This document shows, in pieces, positions 1 to 11,800 of a stretch of 64,000 bases of DNA. A model generated the notes under the pieces. It was not told where the DNA came from and did no database searches. It saw nothing but the letters and a program-made list of their open reading frames with translations. Source of the DNA: Perilla frutescens (Eukaryota; Streptophyta; Magnoliopsida; Lamiales; Lamiaceae); the NCBI GenBank assembly GCA_026008535.1, contig BRKX01000014.1, positions 42,724,506-42,788,505 of the forward strand. The letters are read 5' to 3'. The number at the start of each line of letters is the position of its first letter. Position 1 is the first letter of the stretch. Made by a program: the position numbers and the translations under genes.

Positions 1-428
1 AGCAGGAAAAGAAGAAGCAGCTGAGGAAGTGAAGCAGTACTTCTATCTACTATCAAGAGATGATATGATAGCTATGATATTAAAAGCTATATGCTCTGAT
101 CTATATGCTCGTTCTAATCTATATGCTCTGATTTAATCCCTCAATAGCATGCTCTGAGAACTATATATGATACATACTCTAATACTTCAATATCATGCTT
201 CAATATCATATCAAGCCTTGCTCATGCTTATGCACATTCCCTGATACCTTGATAATCATGCTCTGATAGTTTAAAATGAAAGTATGATCTGATACTTGAA
301 TTCCTGCTCTAACTTGCTCTGATATCAAGCTTTGCCTATAAGGGAACTACAGCACGTCTCTCAGACGAACATTTGCAGTTTTTCCATCATCATTGATAAG
401 GTTTTGACATCATCAAAAAGGGGGAAAT
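1..428 (+). mobile_element. 3' internal end of SIRE-like Copia element
   Basis: Non-coding tail of a plus-strand Ty1/Copia element whose coding part lies left of the window. It is rich in repeated ATATGCTCTGAT-type words and ends in a polypurine tract (AAAAAGGGGGAAA, 415-427) directly before the LTR at 429. A tract of this kind primes plus-strand DNA synthesis in LTR elements. No coding frame is visible. Confidence 0.7.
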
Positions 429-2081
429 TGTTAGGAAAAACTATCAAGGAACCCCTAGATAAGGTTTTGATGAGATGTCAAAACTATTCCTGAAAAACTG
501 ACCAAGATCCAAGTTGTAGATCTGAGCTGACCAATCCAGAGCCTCAAGAAGGAACTCAACTGAAGCCAGAGTCAACCCAATTGGAGCATGGTCAACTAGC
601 TGAAAGGATACGCCAACCAGTCAGAAATCAATCTAAGTGAGGGTTAAAGGAGTCGAACCAGTCAAAACAAACTGACAGCTAAGTCAGCTGAGTTGAGAGA
701 AAAATCAACAAGACTGAAGAAAGTGATGAGAGATCAGTTTAACTGAAGACTGGAAGTAACTAGCTGATGGCCAAACTTAACTTCAGCCGAACTGAAGTAG
801 ACAGACAAATCAATCAAAGGCAAGAACTGAAGTCAGCCAGTTTGTAGGAGAAAACAAGCAAACATCTGACGAGGAAGCTCGAGAAAGATCAGTTAAACTA
901 ACAAGCTAGCCAACAGCTTGTGATCAGTTAAGCTGACAAGAAAGCTCAAGAAAGACCAGTCGAACTGACAAGCTATTCAACAACTTGTGATCAATTGAAC
1001 TGGATGAAGAAGCTCAGAACTACCAACTGGAGTAATAGCCGAACTAAGCAGACAAGCTCAGAACTGCCAACTGGAACTCAAACTTGCTAAACTGGAGCAC
1101 AGAACTGCCAGCCAGAGAGTCCTGGAGTTAATGCTCAAATGAAGATCTTGGAATAAATGCTCCATCAGAGATCCTAGAATTAAATATCCAACAGAGATCG
1201 ATTGGCAAAGCAACGACTACTTCAACCAAAAGCTCCAATGATCATAAAGACCATCTGCCATTGATGAACCAACAGAGCCACTGATCAATGGAACTCAACA
1301 GTCACAAAATCACTCCTCTATAAAAGACGAGTGAATCAAAGTTTTCAAATGACTTTTCACGACTTTCATTCTTGAAACCTCCATTCAAGTTGTTTCAACT
1401 TACGACTGAGCTTTCTTTCTCCCTCCCACATAGCTCAAGATCAGCATTTGCTAAACTTGCGAGAGTCCAACTGAGAAGAAGAATCCACAGAATCAAAGCA
1501 TTCAGCTAGCTGTTGATAATCCAGCCAGAGCAACCTTCTCAGTTCCAGCAATACACCGATCAACTACCCAGCTCAATTGAAGGAGCACATTAGTTGATAT
1601 CCCCTGTTCAAGACTAACCTCTTGAAGATCGAAAGACATCTAAAACCTTGTAAAGATGTCAATAGCACCTACCTCTATAGCGAGCAGTTAGGGACTGCAA
1701 GTGTGAGCCATCGACCCGCTGAGGTAGCGAGCAGTTACCAGGTTCAGCCAACTATCCTTCATTGTATAATTTGTAAAAAAACTCAAGTTATATAGTGGAG
1801 TTGCCCTTCTGCGGAAGGAAGAAAGGACGTAGAAGTTTGAGACTTCGAACCTCTATAAAGCGTCTGTGTGTTGTACTGTTTTGCTTATACTCGCATATCT
1901 TTGAACTGTACACAAGCTCACACAATCTGCACTCAAGCTGTCTAAAAGTGCTCAACTGATCTATGCATAGATAAGTTGCTAAGCGAGTCAAGGGCCCTTA
2001 TTATTCCGCATTTGAAGTAAAAGTTTTCATATCAGTTTATTCATTCCCCCTCTAAACTGACATCGACTTGCCTGGGACCAA
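429..2081 (+). repeat. 3' LTR of SIRE-like Copia element
   Basis: Starts TGTTAGG straight after the polypurine tract and ends CCAACA at 2081, so the termini are the short inverted repeat expected of an LTR. A CTCTATAAAAG TATA box lies near 1318. The 3' end carries the ATTCCCCCTCTAAACTGACA-type block that is common at the end of SIRE-lineage LTRs. The length, 1653 bp, is in the usual range for that lineage. The element interrupts the integrase of Gypsy A, and 2082-2086 (ATGCC) should be its target-site duplication. The partner copy is outside the window. Confidence 0.75.
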
Positions 2082-2095
2082 CAATGCCTACTCCA

Positions 2096-3728
2096 TTAAA
2101 CTTTTATTAAAGGAACCTCAAGGGTTCGAAGAGTGTGAACTCTTCTATCTAACACGGCAACTGGAACTTCTTCATACGTCAAGTCTTTTGAAACTTGTAC
2201 TGTGTCATATGAAATGACATGACTAGGGTCAGACACATATCGTCTAAGCAACGGCACATGGAATACATCGTGCACACTCACCAAATCAGGAGGTAATGCT
2301 AGGCGATAGGCAACATCACCTATTTTCTCTAGAATCTCGAACGGTCCCACATAACGTGGCTGTAACTTACCCTTCTTTCCAAATCTAACCACTCCTCTCA
2401 TTGGTGCAATCTTCAAGAATACCTTGTCACCAACCTCAAAGCTCACATCCTTTCTCTTTACGTCGGCATAGGATTTCTGACGATCTTGAGCTATCTAGAT
2501 TCTTCATCTTATCTTCTCAATTACTTCCACCATCTTCTCAATAATCTCGGGACCTAAGAATCGACGCTCTCCCACTTCATCCCAATGAATAGGAGATCTG
2601 CACTTCCTCCCATACAATGCCTCATACGAGGCCATTCCAATCGACGCTTGGAAACTATTATTATAAGTAAACTCCACAAGTGGAAAATGGCTCTCCTAAC
2701 TTCCACCAAAATCGAGAACATATGCACGAAGCATGTCCTCCAATGTCTGGATGGTCCACTCCGATTGACCATCGGATTGAGGATGGTACGCAGTGTTAAA
2801 CCTCAACTGTGTTCCCATAGCTTTTTGTAGACTTCGCCAAAATTTAGAGGTAAGCCTTGTGTCACGATCTGACACTATCGACACAGGAATGTCGTGAAGA
2901 CGTACTATCTCATCGACATATATCTGAGCTAATCGATCCATGCTAAATCTCATCTTCACTGGAAGAAAATGAGCAGACTTGGTCAACCTATCCACAACTA
3001 CTGAGATTGCATGATGACCTCTAACTGATCGAGGCAATCCTACCATCAAAATCCATTGCAATGTGCTCCCACTTCTACTCAGGAATCTCGAGTGGATTTA
3101 ACAATCCAGAAGGGCGTTGATGCTTGGCTTTCACTTGTCGACAAGTGATACACTTCGATACAAATTGGCCAATTGACCTCTTCATATTTCTCCACCAGAA
3201 AACAATCTTCAAGTCCTTGAACATCTTCGTGCCTCCTGGATGCACTGAATACGGGGTATTATGTGCTTTTTCAAGAATCTCCCGTCTGAGCTCTTCATTC
3301 TTCGGTACACACAATCTTCCCTCGAAAAATAGTGTGCCATCATTCGTAATGGCAAACCCTTGAATAGAACCCTCTAATGCTCTCTTCTTCATTTTGCACA
3401 AGAAAGGATCGTCGACTTGTGCTTCAAACCACTAATTAGTTCATCATTTTGCATAAGAAAGGATTGAACTCGATCACGAATTAGTGGTCAAACCACTAAG
3501 GCTGCTAAAATCCCCTAGGTGGTGTTAGAAGGATCCACCACCTCTAAGTTCATCTTCTCAAACTCCTTGATCAACTGCTCTTGCTTGGTTGGAAGATAGA
3601 CCTTCCGACTTAAGGCATCAGCTACAACATTTGCCTTTCCAGGATGATATAAGATCGTAGAGTCGTAAACTCTAACCATCTTTTTTACGCAAATTCAACT
3701 CCTTCTGGGTGAAAAAGTACTTCAAGCT
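2096..3728 (-). pseudogene. Gypsy A: RNase H C-terminus and integrase (broken)
   Basis: Minus-strand pol fragment. Reading from 3728 downwards: the RNase H tail (LKYFFTQKELNLR, then YHPGKANVVADALSRK), the H-H-C-C zinc-binding region (HNTPYSVHPGG ... CITCRQVK, about 3180-3290), the DDE core (SDRDTR, then GQSEWTIQTLE, 2700-3061), and the SH3-like C-terminal domain (VGDKVFLKIAPMRGV ... RYVGPFEI, 2250-2440). Family role: cDNA integration. There are several frameshifts and stops. The residue after the catalytic Glu is Trp where the family usually has Arg, a change explained by one C-to-T. The integrase tail and the 3' LTR are cut off by the Copia insertion at 2081. The reading is continuous with the RT at 6071-7317 once the intervening LTR is removed. 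Confidence 0.85.
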
Positions 3729-3765
3729 CCAAACTACTCCGTTCGGCCACGTCACTTAACATACT
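3729..3765 (-). repeat. Duplicated terminal scrap of LTR-A
   Basis: CCAAACTACTCCGTTCGGCC and the next bases repeat almost exactly the first 40 bases of the full LTR-A that starts at 3766 (CCCCAAACTACTCCGTTTGG). It abuts the RNase H coding scrap. It is either the edge of an earlier A-family LTR or a local duplication made at insertion. Confidence 0.6.
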
Positions 3766-4473
3766 TATAACGCCCCAAACTACTCCGTTTGGCCATGTTA
3801 CTTAACAAATAATTCATTTACATGCATTTGCGTTCTCATAATAAATTGAGCGGAAGCTAAGGCCAAATAGCATAATGAGGTATAACATCGTAATTCCGAA
3901 TATAAATTTTTCTTCCACAATTATAACATGCAACCTATCATAACCTACCATGTCACACAGCATCGTATTTAACGGAAGTATATAATAAACCCATCCACAT
4001 CATTCATACAATCATCTAACCTATCGAGCTCATAGGTCTTAGACAACCCGCCCGTCTAGCACCCTAAATTAACAAACATAGCATAAGAATTCAATGACTT
4101 ATATTTACACAACATAGGTTCCTAGGTCAATCGACCCGCCTTTAAAATATTGACATGTTATATCAAGTTAAATACATTCACAACTACAAAAATCGGGCTA
4201 ATCCCATTCCCAACAATCGTTAATCATAAGATAAATAGGTCGATCAATAAAATTATCATAATATGCGTATTCAAAGGCATGAAAAGTAAACATAATCTTG
4301 TGGGGGTTCTCTTGTGTTCACAACGCTCCTACTCGGGCTCCGACTCCTCAACCTGAAATTCATTGAATGAATGGGGTGAGTATTTAACAACATACTCAGT
4401 GGGGAACACTGTAAACAGTTATAGCTAATTGCACAAGTGAAAATATAACATATGGACTTTTCTTTACTTTGTG

Positions 4474-4692
4474 GAGACTAGTCTCAACCCCATAGGGTTT
4501 AAACATCATGATGCCCCCGTTAATGAGCATCTTTGGCCCTGTAGGGATGCCCGCAGACATACTACCCCCAGGGAGGACATTAACAGGTCTATATTCGATC
4601 CCAAAGGATCTCTGCCCCGAAGGGTCTCTTTGTCGACCCCGAAGGATCTCTGTATGCCCCGAAGGGTCTCTTTTATCTCTGGTCCGAAGACC
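4474..4692 (-). other. Array of short tetraloop hairpins in LTR-A1
   Basis: Seven short stem-loops. On the minus (sense) strand: GGUC-UUCG-GACC (4681-4692), CCC-UUCG-GGG (4657-4666), GAUCC-UUCG-GGGUC (4635-4648), CCC-UUCG-GGG (4615-4624), GAUCC-UUUG-GGAUC (4597-4610), CCC-UACA-GGG (4537-4546) and AACCC-UAUG-GGGUU (4486-4499). The perfect palindrome GAGACTAGTCTC follows at 4474-4485. A reduced, partly changed version is in LTR-A2 (22460-22642). The array lies downstream of the TATA box, so it should be in the transcript. Function unknown. Confidence 0.7.
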
Positions 4693-5546
4693 CTTCATAC
4701 TTATACAATCAAAGCACAACAATAACTATAACCTTGCACGTGTTCACATTTTTAGAGTTACCCCACCTTAAGAGACGCTTTCACAATTTCTCAACCTTTG
4801 AAATACTCCTTTGCCGCCCACAAGTTGTCCACCTCGAGCCCCAACACGTCACCTAGCACCTTTTAATCCTCTTTTCATTTTAGATGTCGAGTCATACAAT
4901 TAAATCATAACTTTAACCCAACTCATGTTATACTTTACTTTAAAGACTTCATACATATCCATATACATAACTTTGGATATACCAACTCATAATATGATTT
5001 TGGACTCAAAATACACATTAAAGCTCTTTGAAGCATTTGATCGAACATGTTACGGGCACACATTTAAACCACATGCTCATGACTCATTTTAAATCCTTTA
5101 AACCCAACATTTCACATGCAAACACCTTCATCCCAGGGCTCTAACATACATGAAAATGAACCCCAAACAATCATCACAACACCTCCAAACCACATCAACA
5201 AAACAAGGGGAAATTAGGGCAAAAATCTAAACCCTAGCATCAAAGAACCATAGGAATTCGATATAACTTCACATATAGATTCAAGGAAATAAATAAACCA
5301 TATGTTCAAGATATTAAACTAAGAGGATCAACAAAATTGAAGAACCCTAATTTTGGGTAACAAACCCTAGGTTCAAATCAACAAGAATAGAGCTTAATCA
5401 TCAAGAGGAAAGTGGTGTTAGATTACCTTAGATGATGGATAATGAAGGTAGAATCCTCTTCCAAAAGTTGAAGGATTTCTTGAGAGAGAGGTGGAGGAAA
5501 TCTCCAAAGAAGAGAAAAGAAAATGAAGATGAAAGGGATAAGTGTT

Positions 5547-5556
5547 GTATTTATAG
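5547..5556 (-). promoter_or_regulatory. TATA box of LTR-A1
   Basis: Minus strand CTATAAATAC, directly downstream in sense of the GC-rich island. The equivalent in LTR-A2 is CTTTAAATAC at about 23495-23504. Transcription would start about 30 bases further down (near 5515) and run towards lower coordinates. Confidence 0.5.
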
Positions 5557-5564
5557 GTAGTAAA

Positions 5565-5710
5565 ATCGGCCCAGCCCGCGCGACCGCGCGAGGTGGCTCT
5601 CGGCCATCGCTCCCCGCGAGCGCGCACACCCCGCGGGCGCGTGCCTCGCCCATGCCCCGCGGGCGCGCGGCCTCCCCGCGGGCGCTCACCGCTCCACGGG
5701 CGCGCACCTT
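5565..5710. repeat. GC-rich island in LTR-A1
   Basis: About 145 bp built of CCCGCGGGCGCGC-like words in otherwise AT-rich DNA, just upstream in sense of the LTR TATA box. At the same place LTR-A2 has an unrelated GC-rich block built of GGTCGCG words (23517-23715), so position is kept but sequence is not. Confidence 0.7.
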
Positions 5711-6070
5711 GCTCACAATCAACTCCCGACTTAAATTGACTCCCGGACATTTCCAACTCCCGGACTTAAATCGAGACCCCCGATCAACTCAGTGTTAGGG
5801 TGTTCAAGGTTTTGGCAAACAAAATTCAATGCAATAACATTCATTCAATATCATATAACTCGACACTTTAGTATTAAAATTCAAACTGTGTTATACACTC
5901 AATATAACATCACTGTGCTATGACGTATCGGCTCAAGTAAGACAACCTGCAATAAAACAACGGCATAACATACAAACATACTCACATGATTAATATTCAA
6001 ACAATATTAATTCAAATTCATTTTCCAAAATTATAATTCATAATTTAGAAAAAAGGGACGTGGTATCACA

Positions 6071-7317
6071 CGAGGCGTCGCTGTAGATGACAAAGCCTTC
6101 AGTCCCATCAGGGATAGTCGACACTGGGGCTGACACGAGATGTCACTTTAATTCTTGAAAACTCTGCTCACACTTCTCGCTCCATTGGAACTTCTCATTA
6201 TTCCTCGTCAATCTCGTCAAAGGACCCGATATCTTGGAAAACCCCTCGATAAATCTTCTATAGTAGCCCGCCAGTCCTAGGAAACTTCGAACTTCATTAA
6301 CATTCGATGGCATCTTCCAATTGCTAACAACTTCCACCTTTGACGGATCTACCTCGATTCCATTTGATGTCACCACATGGCCAAGAAATGCCACTTGCTC
6401 CAACCAGAACTCGCATTTTGAAAATTTCGCATACAACTCTTCTTTCCTTAGCGTCTCCAATACGATTCTGAGATGCTCAGCGTGTTGCTCCTTGCTTCTT
6501 GAATAAATCAAGATGTCGTCGATGAAGACTATCACGAACTGGTCGAGGTACGGATGGAACACTCGATTCATTAAGTCCATGAAGACTCCCAGTGCATTGG
6601 ACAATCCAAAAGGCACCACCGTGAACTCATAATGCCCATAATGCATTCTAAATGACGTCTTTGGGATGTCACTCTCCTTGATCTTCAATTGATGATAGCC
6701 GGATCTCAAATCGATCTTCGAAAACACACCAGCTCCCTTTAGTTGATCGAATAAATCTTCAATTCATGGCAGCGGATACTTGTTCTTGATCGTTAACTGG
6801 TTCAACTCCCTATAATCAATGCACATTCGCATTGATCCATCCTTCTTCTTCATGAATAACACCAGTGCTCCCCATGATGAAACACTTGGTCGGATTAATT
6901 TGTTGTCAAGTAACTCTTGAAGTTGAACCTTGAGCTCTTCCAACTCTTTTAGCGTCATTCTATACCGAGCTTTAGATATTGGTGCCGCACCTGGCAGTAG
7001 GTCGATGGTGAACTCGATCTGATGGTCAGGAGGAATCCCTGGCAGCTCGTCTGGAAATATATCGGGGAACTCGTTCACCACTGGCATATCTGACACCTGG
7101 ACTTCAGTAGACTTTGACTCCACGATGCTAACGAGAAATCCCTGACACCCTATCTTCTTCAACAACTTCATTGCCTTCATTGCTGTAATGATTCTCTGAG
7201 TTGATCTCGTTCTTGCACCACAGAAGATGAGCTTAGACTCTCCCGGAAAATTAAATTTGACCTCACGATCACGACATCGAATCGTGGCATGATTCCCACT
7301 CAACCAATCCATACCCA
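6071..7317 (-). pseudogene. Gypsy A: protease end, RT and start of RNase H (broken)
   Basis: Minus strand. It opens with the GMDWL motif that ends Ty3 protease, continues the frame lost at 16671, and then shows the RT: DIFPDELPGIPP, SSWGALVLFMKKKDG, CIDYRELNQLTIKNKYPLP, FSKIDLRSGYHQ, the active site FIDDILIYS (about 6515), and the thumb (SFLGLAGYYRRFI). It runs into the RNase H start (FVIYSDAS) at 6071. Stops interrupt it after KYPLP (about 6764) and after FQELK (about 6143). Both are TGA where the family usually has Arg (CGA), consistent with C-to-T decay at methylated CpG. Catalytic residues remain, but the gene cannot make a whole protein. Confidence 0.9.
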
Positions 7318-7322
7318 GGATT
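7318..7322. repeat. Left TSD (GGATT) of Copia-B
   Basis: GGATT here and GGATT at 16666-16670 flank Copia-B exactly. Rejoining the flanks across one copy restores the Gypsy A protease frame, which shows Copia-B inserted after Gypsy A. Confidence 0.95.
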
Positions 7323-8744
7323 TGTTGGGGTTTTTTCGAATTAAACCACCGCAGGATCTAATTGGATGTTCATTAATTCTAATGTCATGTAGATCATAAA
7401 TTCATGCATCTCATATATTTTAATTAATCGAGTTTAATTAACATACAAATCGGGTTTAATCGATTCTACTAAAGCGAAAACATAGAAATCAAAAAATGAC
7501 TTACAAATTAAACGACGGGTGGAGGACAAGATTAAAGGTCTAATCTTGTTGTTGTATGTATGAAAAACGGCGCCCCACAGTGATATTCCACTCTTTGATC
7601 TTCTGTTGTATTCCCGGACTGAATCTACTTTCAGGGTGGGCTGAAATATACTAGATCGGTATGAAATCTGTGAAGATAAAGAGAACACAAGAGGAGCTGA
7701 TTCTTCTTCACTAAATTTCGTCCCCCACCTCCCTATTTATAGGGGAGGTGGTCGAAATTATCAAGCCCTAAAAAATACTGGCTTGGGCCTCTATCTCTTT
7801 TCCAACTCCAGTCTATTAAAGTCATATTGGGCTACAACAGGGATCTAGAAAAATATTAAATTGGCCTGCTAATTTATTTAATTTCCAATATCCAATAAAC
7901 TTAGGATATTATTAAATAAATTAAGTATTATTTTTATTCCACTAAAGAAATAATACTGACCTACCAATTTAATACATATTTCTGAATATGCTTTCTCCTT
8001 TAGTCCAGCCATTCCCTGCGTTTAAGATATAATGTCCATTAATTAATTATGTAAGCTTCTGACAGCTATAATTAATTAATATCTTATCCTTGAGTAGTAC
8101 CACACAAGTTTTACTCATGCACGGAATAAATTCCACCTGCAGGGTTTCAGCATGAACTTGCATTTCCTCAAGGGGACACCATCAAACTGGCGCACCAGGA
8201 CACGGGGCCCCTACATATTGCACGACCCATCATAAGTGTAAATGTCACAACCCAAGATATCGAGATTATTGATCCTATGAAAGAATCTCACCCTTTGATA
8301 AATCAAAGCTGCAATCACTACACGTATATGTCCGCCAACATATAGGGGTTAAGAACCCGAACTCTGTGGATTCTTATTCTCTCATTTAAGGTCAGAATAG
8401 AGAATAGAATCCTAAGTAGATCCACCTCAATACACTTGCCCGTGTATTAGAATAATCAGTTAGTCAAGATAAACTAACTATCAGATTATTCTACAGCGTA
8501 CCGATAGCAGGTTCAGTGCCATCTAGACCGTGAGCCTTTTAATACATTACAATGAACCGATGATATGATCTAACCGTGTGTTTACCCACACCATATCATC
8601 TACAATGTAAGTATAGTGAACATGCATGTAAATATAACAATTTAAATGCAAACAGTGACTGCAATTGTATTCATTCTATATCATCATAAAACCATTATTA
8701 ATAATGTATACAAAAGACAGGTCTTCTAGTATACAAAATCAACA
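7323..8744 (-). repeat. 3' LTR of Copia-B
   Basis: Begins TGTTGGGG and ends AATCAACA on the plus strand; 1422 bp. It matches 15243-16665 along its whole length. The TATA box (minus CTATAAATAG, about 7733-7742) lies in the loop of the inverted repeat CCACCTCCC ... GGGAGGTGG (7725-7751). Confidence 0.95.
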
Positions 8745-8819
8745 ATCTCTCACTTATACTTGAAACATGTCTTTCAAATATAAAACAAATTGGCTAACTC
8801 TCCAACTCTAACTAAAATC

Positions 8820-11800
8820 TCAAACGGCAACCTCGGGTCTGCATCTCACTCCCATTTTCTCCACGTGACCGTAGAAGGTCTTAGCCAAAAGGCTCTTCAT
8901 GAATGGATCAGCTAAATTGTCTACCGATGCAATCTTGACCACTGCCACATCTCCTCTCTTAACGATTTCTCGTATAAGATGGTACTTTCTCTCTATGTGT
9001 TTACTTGCCTTATGGGCTCTAGGTTCCTTCGAATTTGCCACTGCACCTGAGTTATCACAATATACTGTGATTCTCTTAGGCAAATCAGAAACCACGCTCA
9101 AGTCCAACAAGAAGCTCTTGAGCCAGACGACCTCTTTTGTAGCCTCAGAGGCAGCTACATATTCGGCCTCCATGGTGGAATCCGCAATGCATTTCTACTT
9201 TATGCTCCTCCATGCAATGGCTCCGCCTCCCAAGGTAAACACATAGCCTGAGGTAGATTTACTCTGATCTTTATCGGATTGAAAATCTGAGTCCGTGTAA
9301 CCCAAAGGCACTAGACTATCAGAGCGGTATACCAGCATATAATCTCGAGTCCTTTTCAGGTATTTGAGTATATTCTTAACCGCAGTCCAGTGACCTTGTC
9401 CAGGGTTAGACAGATATCTGCTTACCATGTCGACTGCATAGCATATATCAGGTCTAGTGCATAGCATAGCATACATAAGGCTTCCCACAGCCGAAGTATA
9501 TGGAATGCCCTTCATCTCATCTATCTAAGCCTGTGTGTGGGGACACATATCCTTGGATAGATGAATTCCATGCCTGAAAGGTATAAAACCTTTCTTGGAA
9601 TCCTGCATGTTAAACCTAGCTAGCACTGTGTCGATATATGTCGCCTGGGATAAGCACAACATCCTTTTCTGGGGATCTTGAATTATCTTGATGCCAAGGA
9701 CATGTCCGGCTTCTCCTAGATCTTTCATATCGAACTGCTTGGACAACCACACCCTTATGTTAGATAATACTTTTTTACTGTTTCCAATAAGTAAGATATC
9801 ATCAACATATAGCACGAGGAAAGCCACCACGTTTCCGTCACTCTTCTTGTACACACAGCTCTCATCCGGACATTGCACGAATCCATATGACTGGATAACC
9901 TCATCAAACCGGATGTTCCAAGACCTTGACGCCTGCTTAAGTCCATAAATGGATCTCTTAAGCTTCCACACTAAGTGCTCTTGGCCTTTAGCAATGAAAC
10001 CCTCTGGTTGATTCATGTGGATGTTTTCCTCAAGACTTCCATTCAGGAAAGCTGTCTTGACATCCATCTGCCAAATCTCATAATCCAAATGAGCAGCAAT
10101 AGACAAGAGAATCTGGATTGACTTAAGCATGGCTACCGGTGAAAAGGTTTCCTCATAATCGATCCATTCTTTCTGAGTATACCCTTTCGCCACCAATCTT
10201 GCCTTGAAGGTTTCAACCTTCCCGTCAGCTCCTCTCTTGCGTTTGTAAACCCACTTACACCCAATGGGTTTTACCCCATCTTGTGGTTCTACAAGCTCCC
10301 AGACTTGATTGTGATCCATAGATCCAATCTCAGACTCCATTGCAATTTTCCAAGAATCTGCATCTTTGTCTTGGATCGCTTCGTCGTAGGTCCTGGGATC
10401 CAATTCATTTAGTCCTTCAGGGAAATCCGAAGATTCACCCAAACCAATGAATCTGTCAGGTTGGCGTACAACCCTCCCACTGCGACGAGGCAGTTCTTGT
10501 ACTTCTGTGACACGTTGTGCAGTAAATTGTGGTTCCACTTCTTGTACTGTTGGTGTCAGATTCGAATTTTCCCCTCGAAGTTCCTCGAGTACTATCTCAC
10601 TTCTTGGCTTGTGATTTATTACATAGTCTTCCTCTAAGAATCGAGCATTGGTACGCACAATGATCTTCTGATCCTTAGAACTATAAAATAAACCATCTTT
10701 CGTTCCTTTGGGATATCCAACAAACAGTCTAACATCCATACATGGTGCCAGCTTATCAGCTTCCTTATCCAGCACATGTGCTGGACTACCCCAAATCTGA
10801 AAATGTCCAAGACTGGGCTTTCGTCCAGTCCAAAGTTCTGTGGGCGTAGATGGGACTGATTTTGATGGAACCACATTAAGAATATAGGCTGCCGTTTCCA
10901 GAGCATATCCCCAGAATGAAATAGGCAGATCTAAATAGCTCATCATCGATCTAACCATCTCTAACAATGTTCTATTCCTTCTCTCCGCCACGCCGTTCTG
11001 CTGTGGTGTTTCCGGCGCAGTCAACTGGGATGTAATCCTATTCTCTGCTAAGTAGTCCCTAAATTCATTCTAGAGGTACTCACCACCACGATCAGACCGT
11101 AGTGATTTGATACTTTTACCTATACGTTTTTCCACTTCCGCTCTGAATTCTTTGAAAGTCTCAAAGGATTCTGACTTGCGGCGTAACAGGTATATGTATC
11201 CATACCTTGAGTAATCATCAATGAACATGATGAAATACTCATACCCTCCTCGAGCCTGAACTGACACAGGGCCACATAAGTCAGAGTGAATCAAATCTAG
11301 TACCTCTTCAGATCTATTCCCTTTATCCTTAAAGGGTCGCTTGGTCATTATACCTTCCAAACAGGATTCACACAAAGCGAACGATTCTAGGACCAATGAA
11401 GACAAGGGCCAATCGTTTACTAGTCTTTGTATCCGTTTAAGGTTAATATGGCCGAGCCTATGATGCCAAAGATAGGTTTGATTCATTTCCGAAGGTTCTT
11501 TTCGTTTGTTAGGGTTTATGACCGATGTATTCAGTAAATGCATTTGCGTAGTATTTTGCATAGGATTAAGTAAATAAAGATGTCTATCCAATGTGCCAGA
11601 ACAGATAAAACGTTTATCACTAAAGATAACAACCTTGTTATCAAAAGAAACAGAATATCCATCCATAAAAAGTTTAGAAACTGAAATCAAGTTTCGCCTA
11701 AAACCAGGCACATAAAGACAATCCTTTAAAACTAAAATCCTATCACTACTAAAAGACGAGGTTACGTCTCCCACTGCAACTGCCGCCACTTTCGTAGCAT

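Larger units (their letters stand above)
3766..6070 (-). repeat. Solo LTR of Gypsy A family (LTR-A1)
   Basis: It is homologous end to end with 21759-24200: same CCCCAAACTACTC start, GAGCGGAAGCTAAGG block, GAGACTAGTCTC palindrome and GTATCACA/GTATCGCA end. Sense is the minus strand, where it begins TGTGATACCACG and ends GGGGCGTTA. It sits inside the RNase H of an element of its own family, just after the YSDAS motif. The flanking pol pieces do not meet: roughly 65 RNase H codons are missing, so insertion came with a deletion. TATA box at 5547-5556; GC-rich island at 5565-5710; hairpin array at 4474-4692. Confidence 0.8.

Noticed and set aside
5418..5798. Open frames on both strands across the GC-rich island of LTR-A1
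   Set aside because: The frames consist of Ala/Arg/Pro runs from CCGCGGGCGCGC words and are absent from LTR-A2; low-complexity DNA, not a gene.
7434..7688. 84-codon frame found in both Copia-B LTRs (also 15354-15608)
   Set aside because: Conserved only because the LTRs are nearly identical; it starts near the LTR end, lacks known motifs, and many LTR substitutions alter it.
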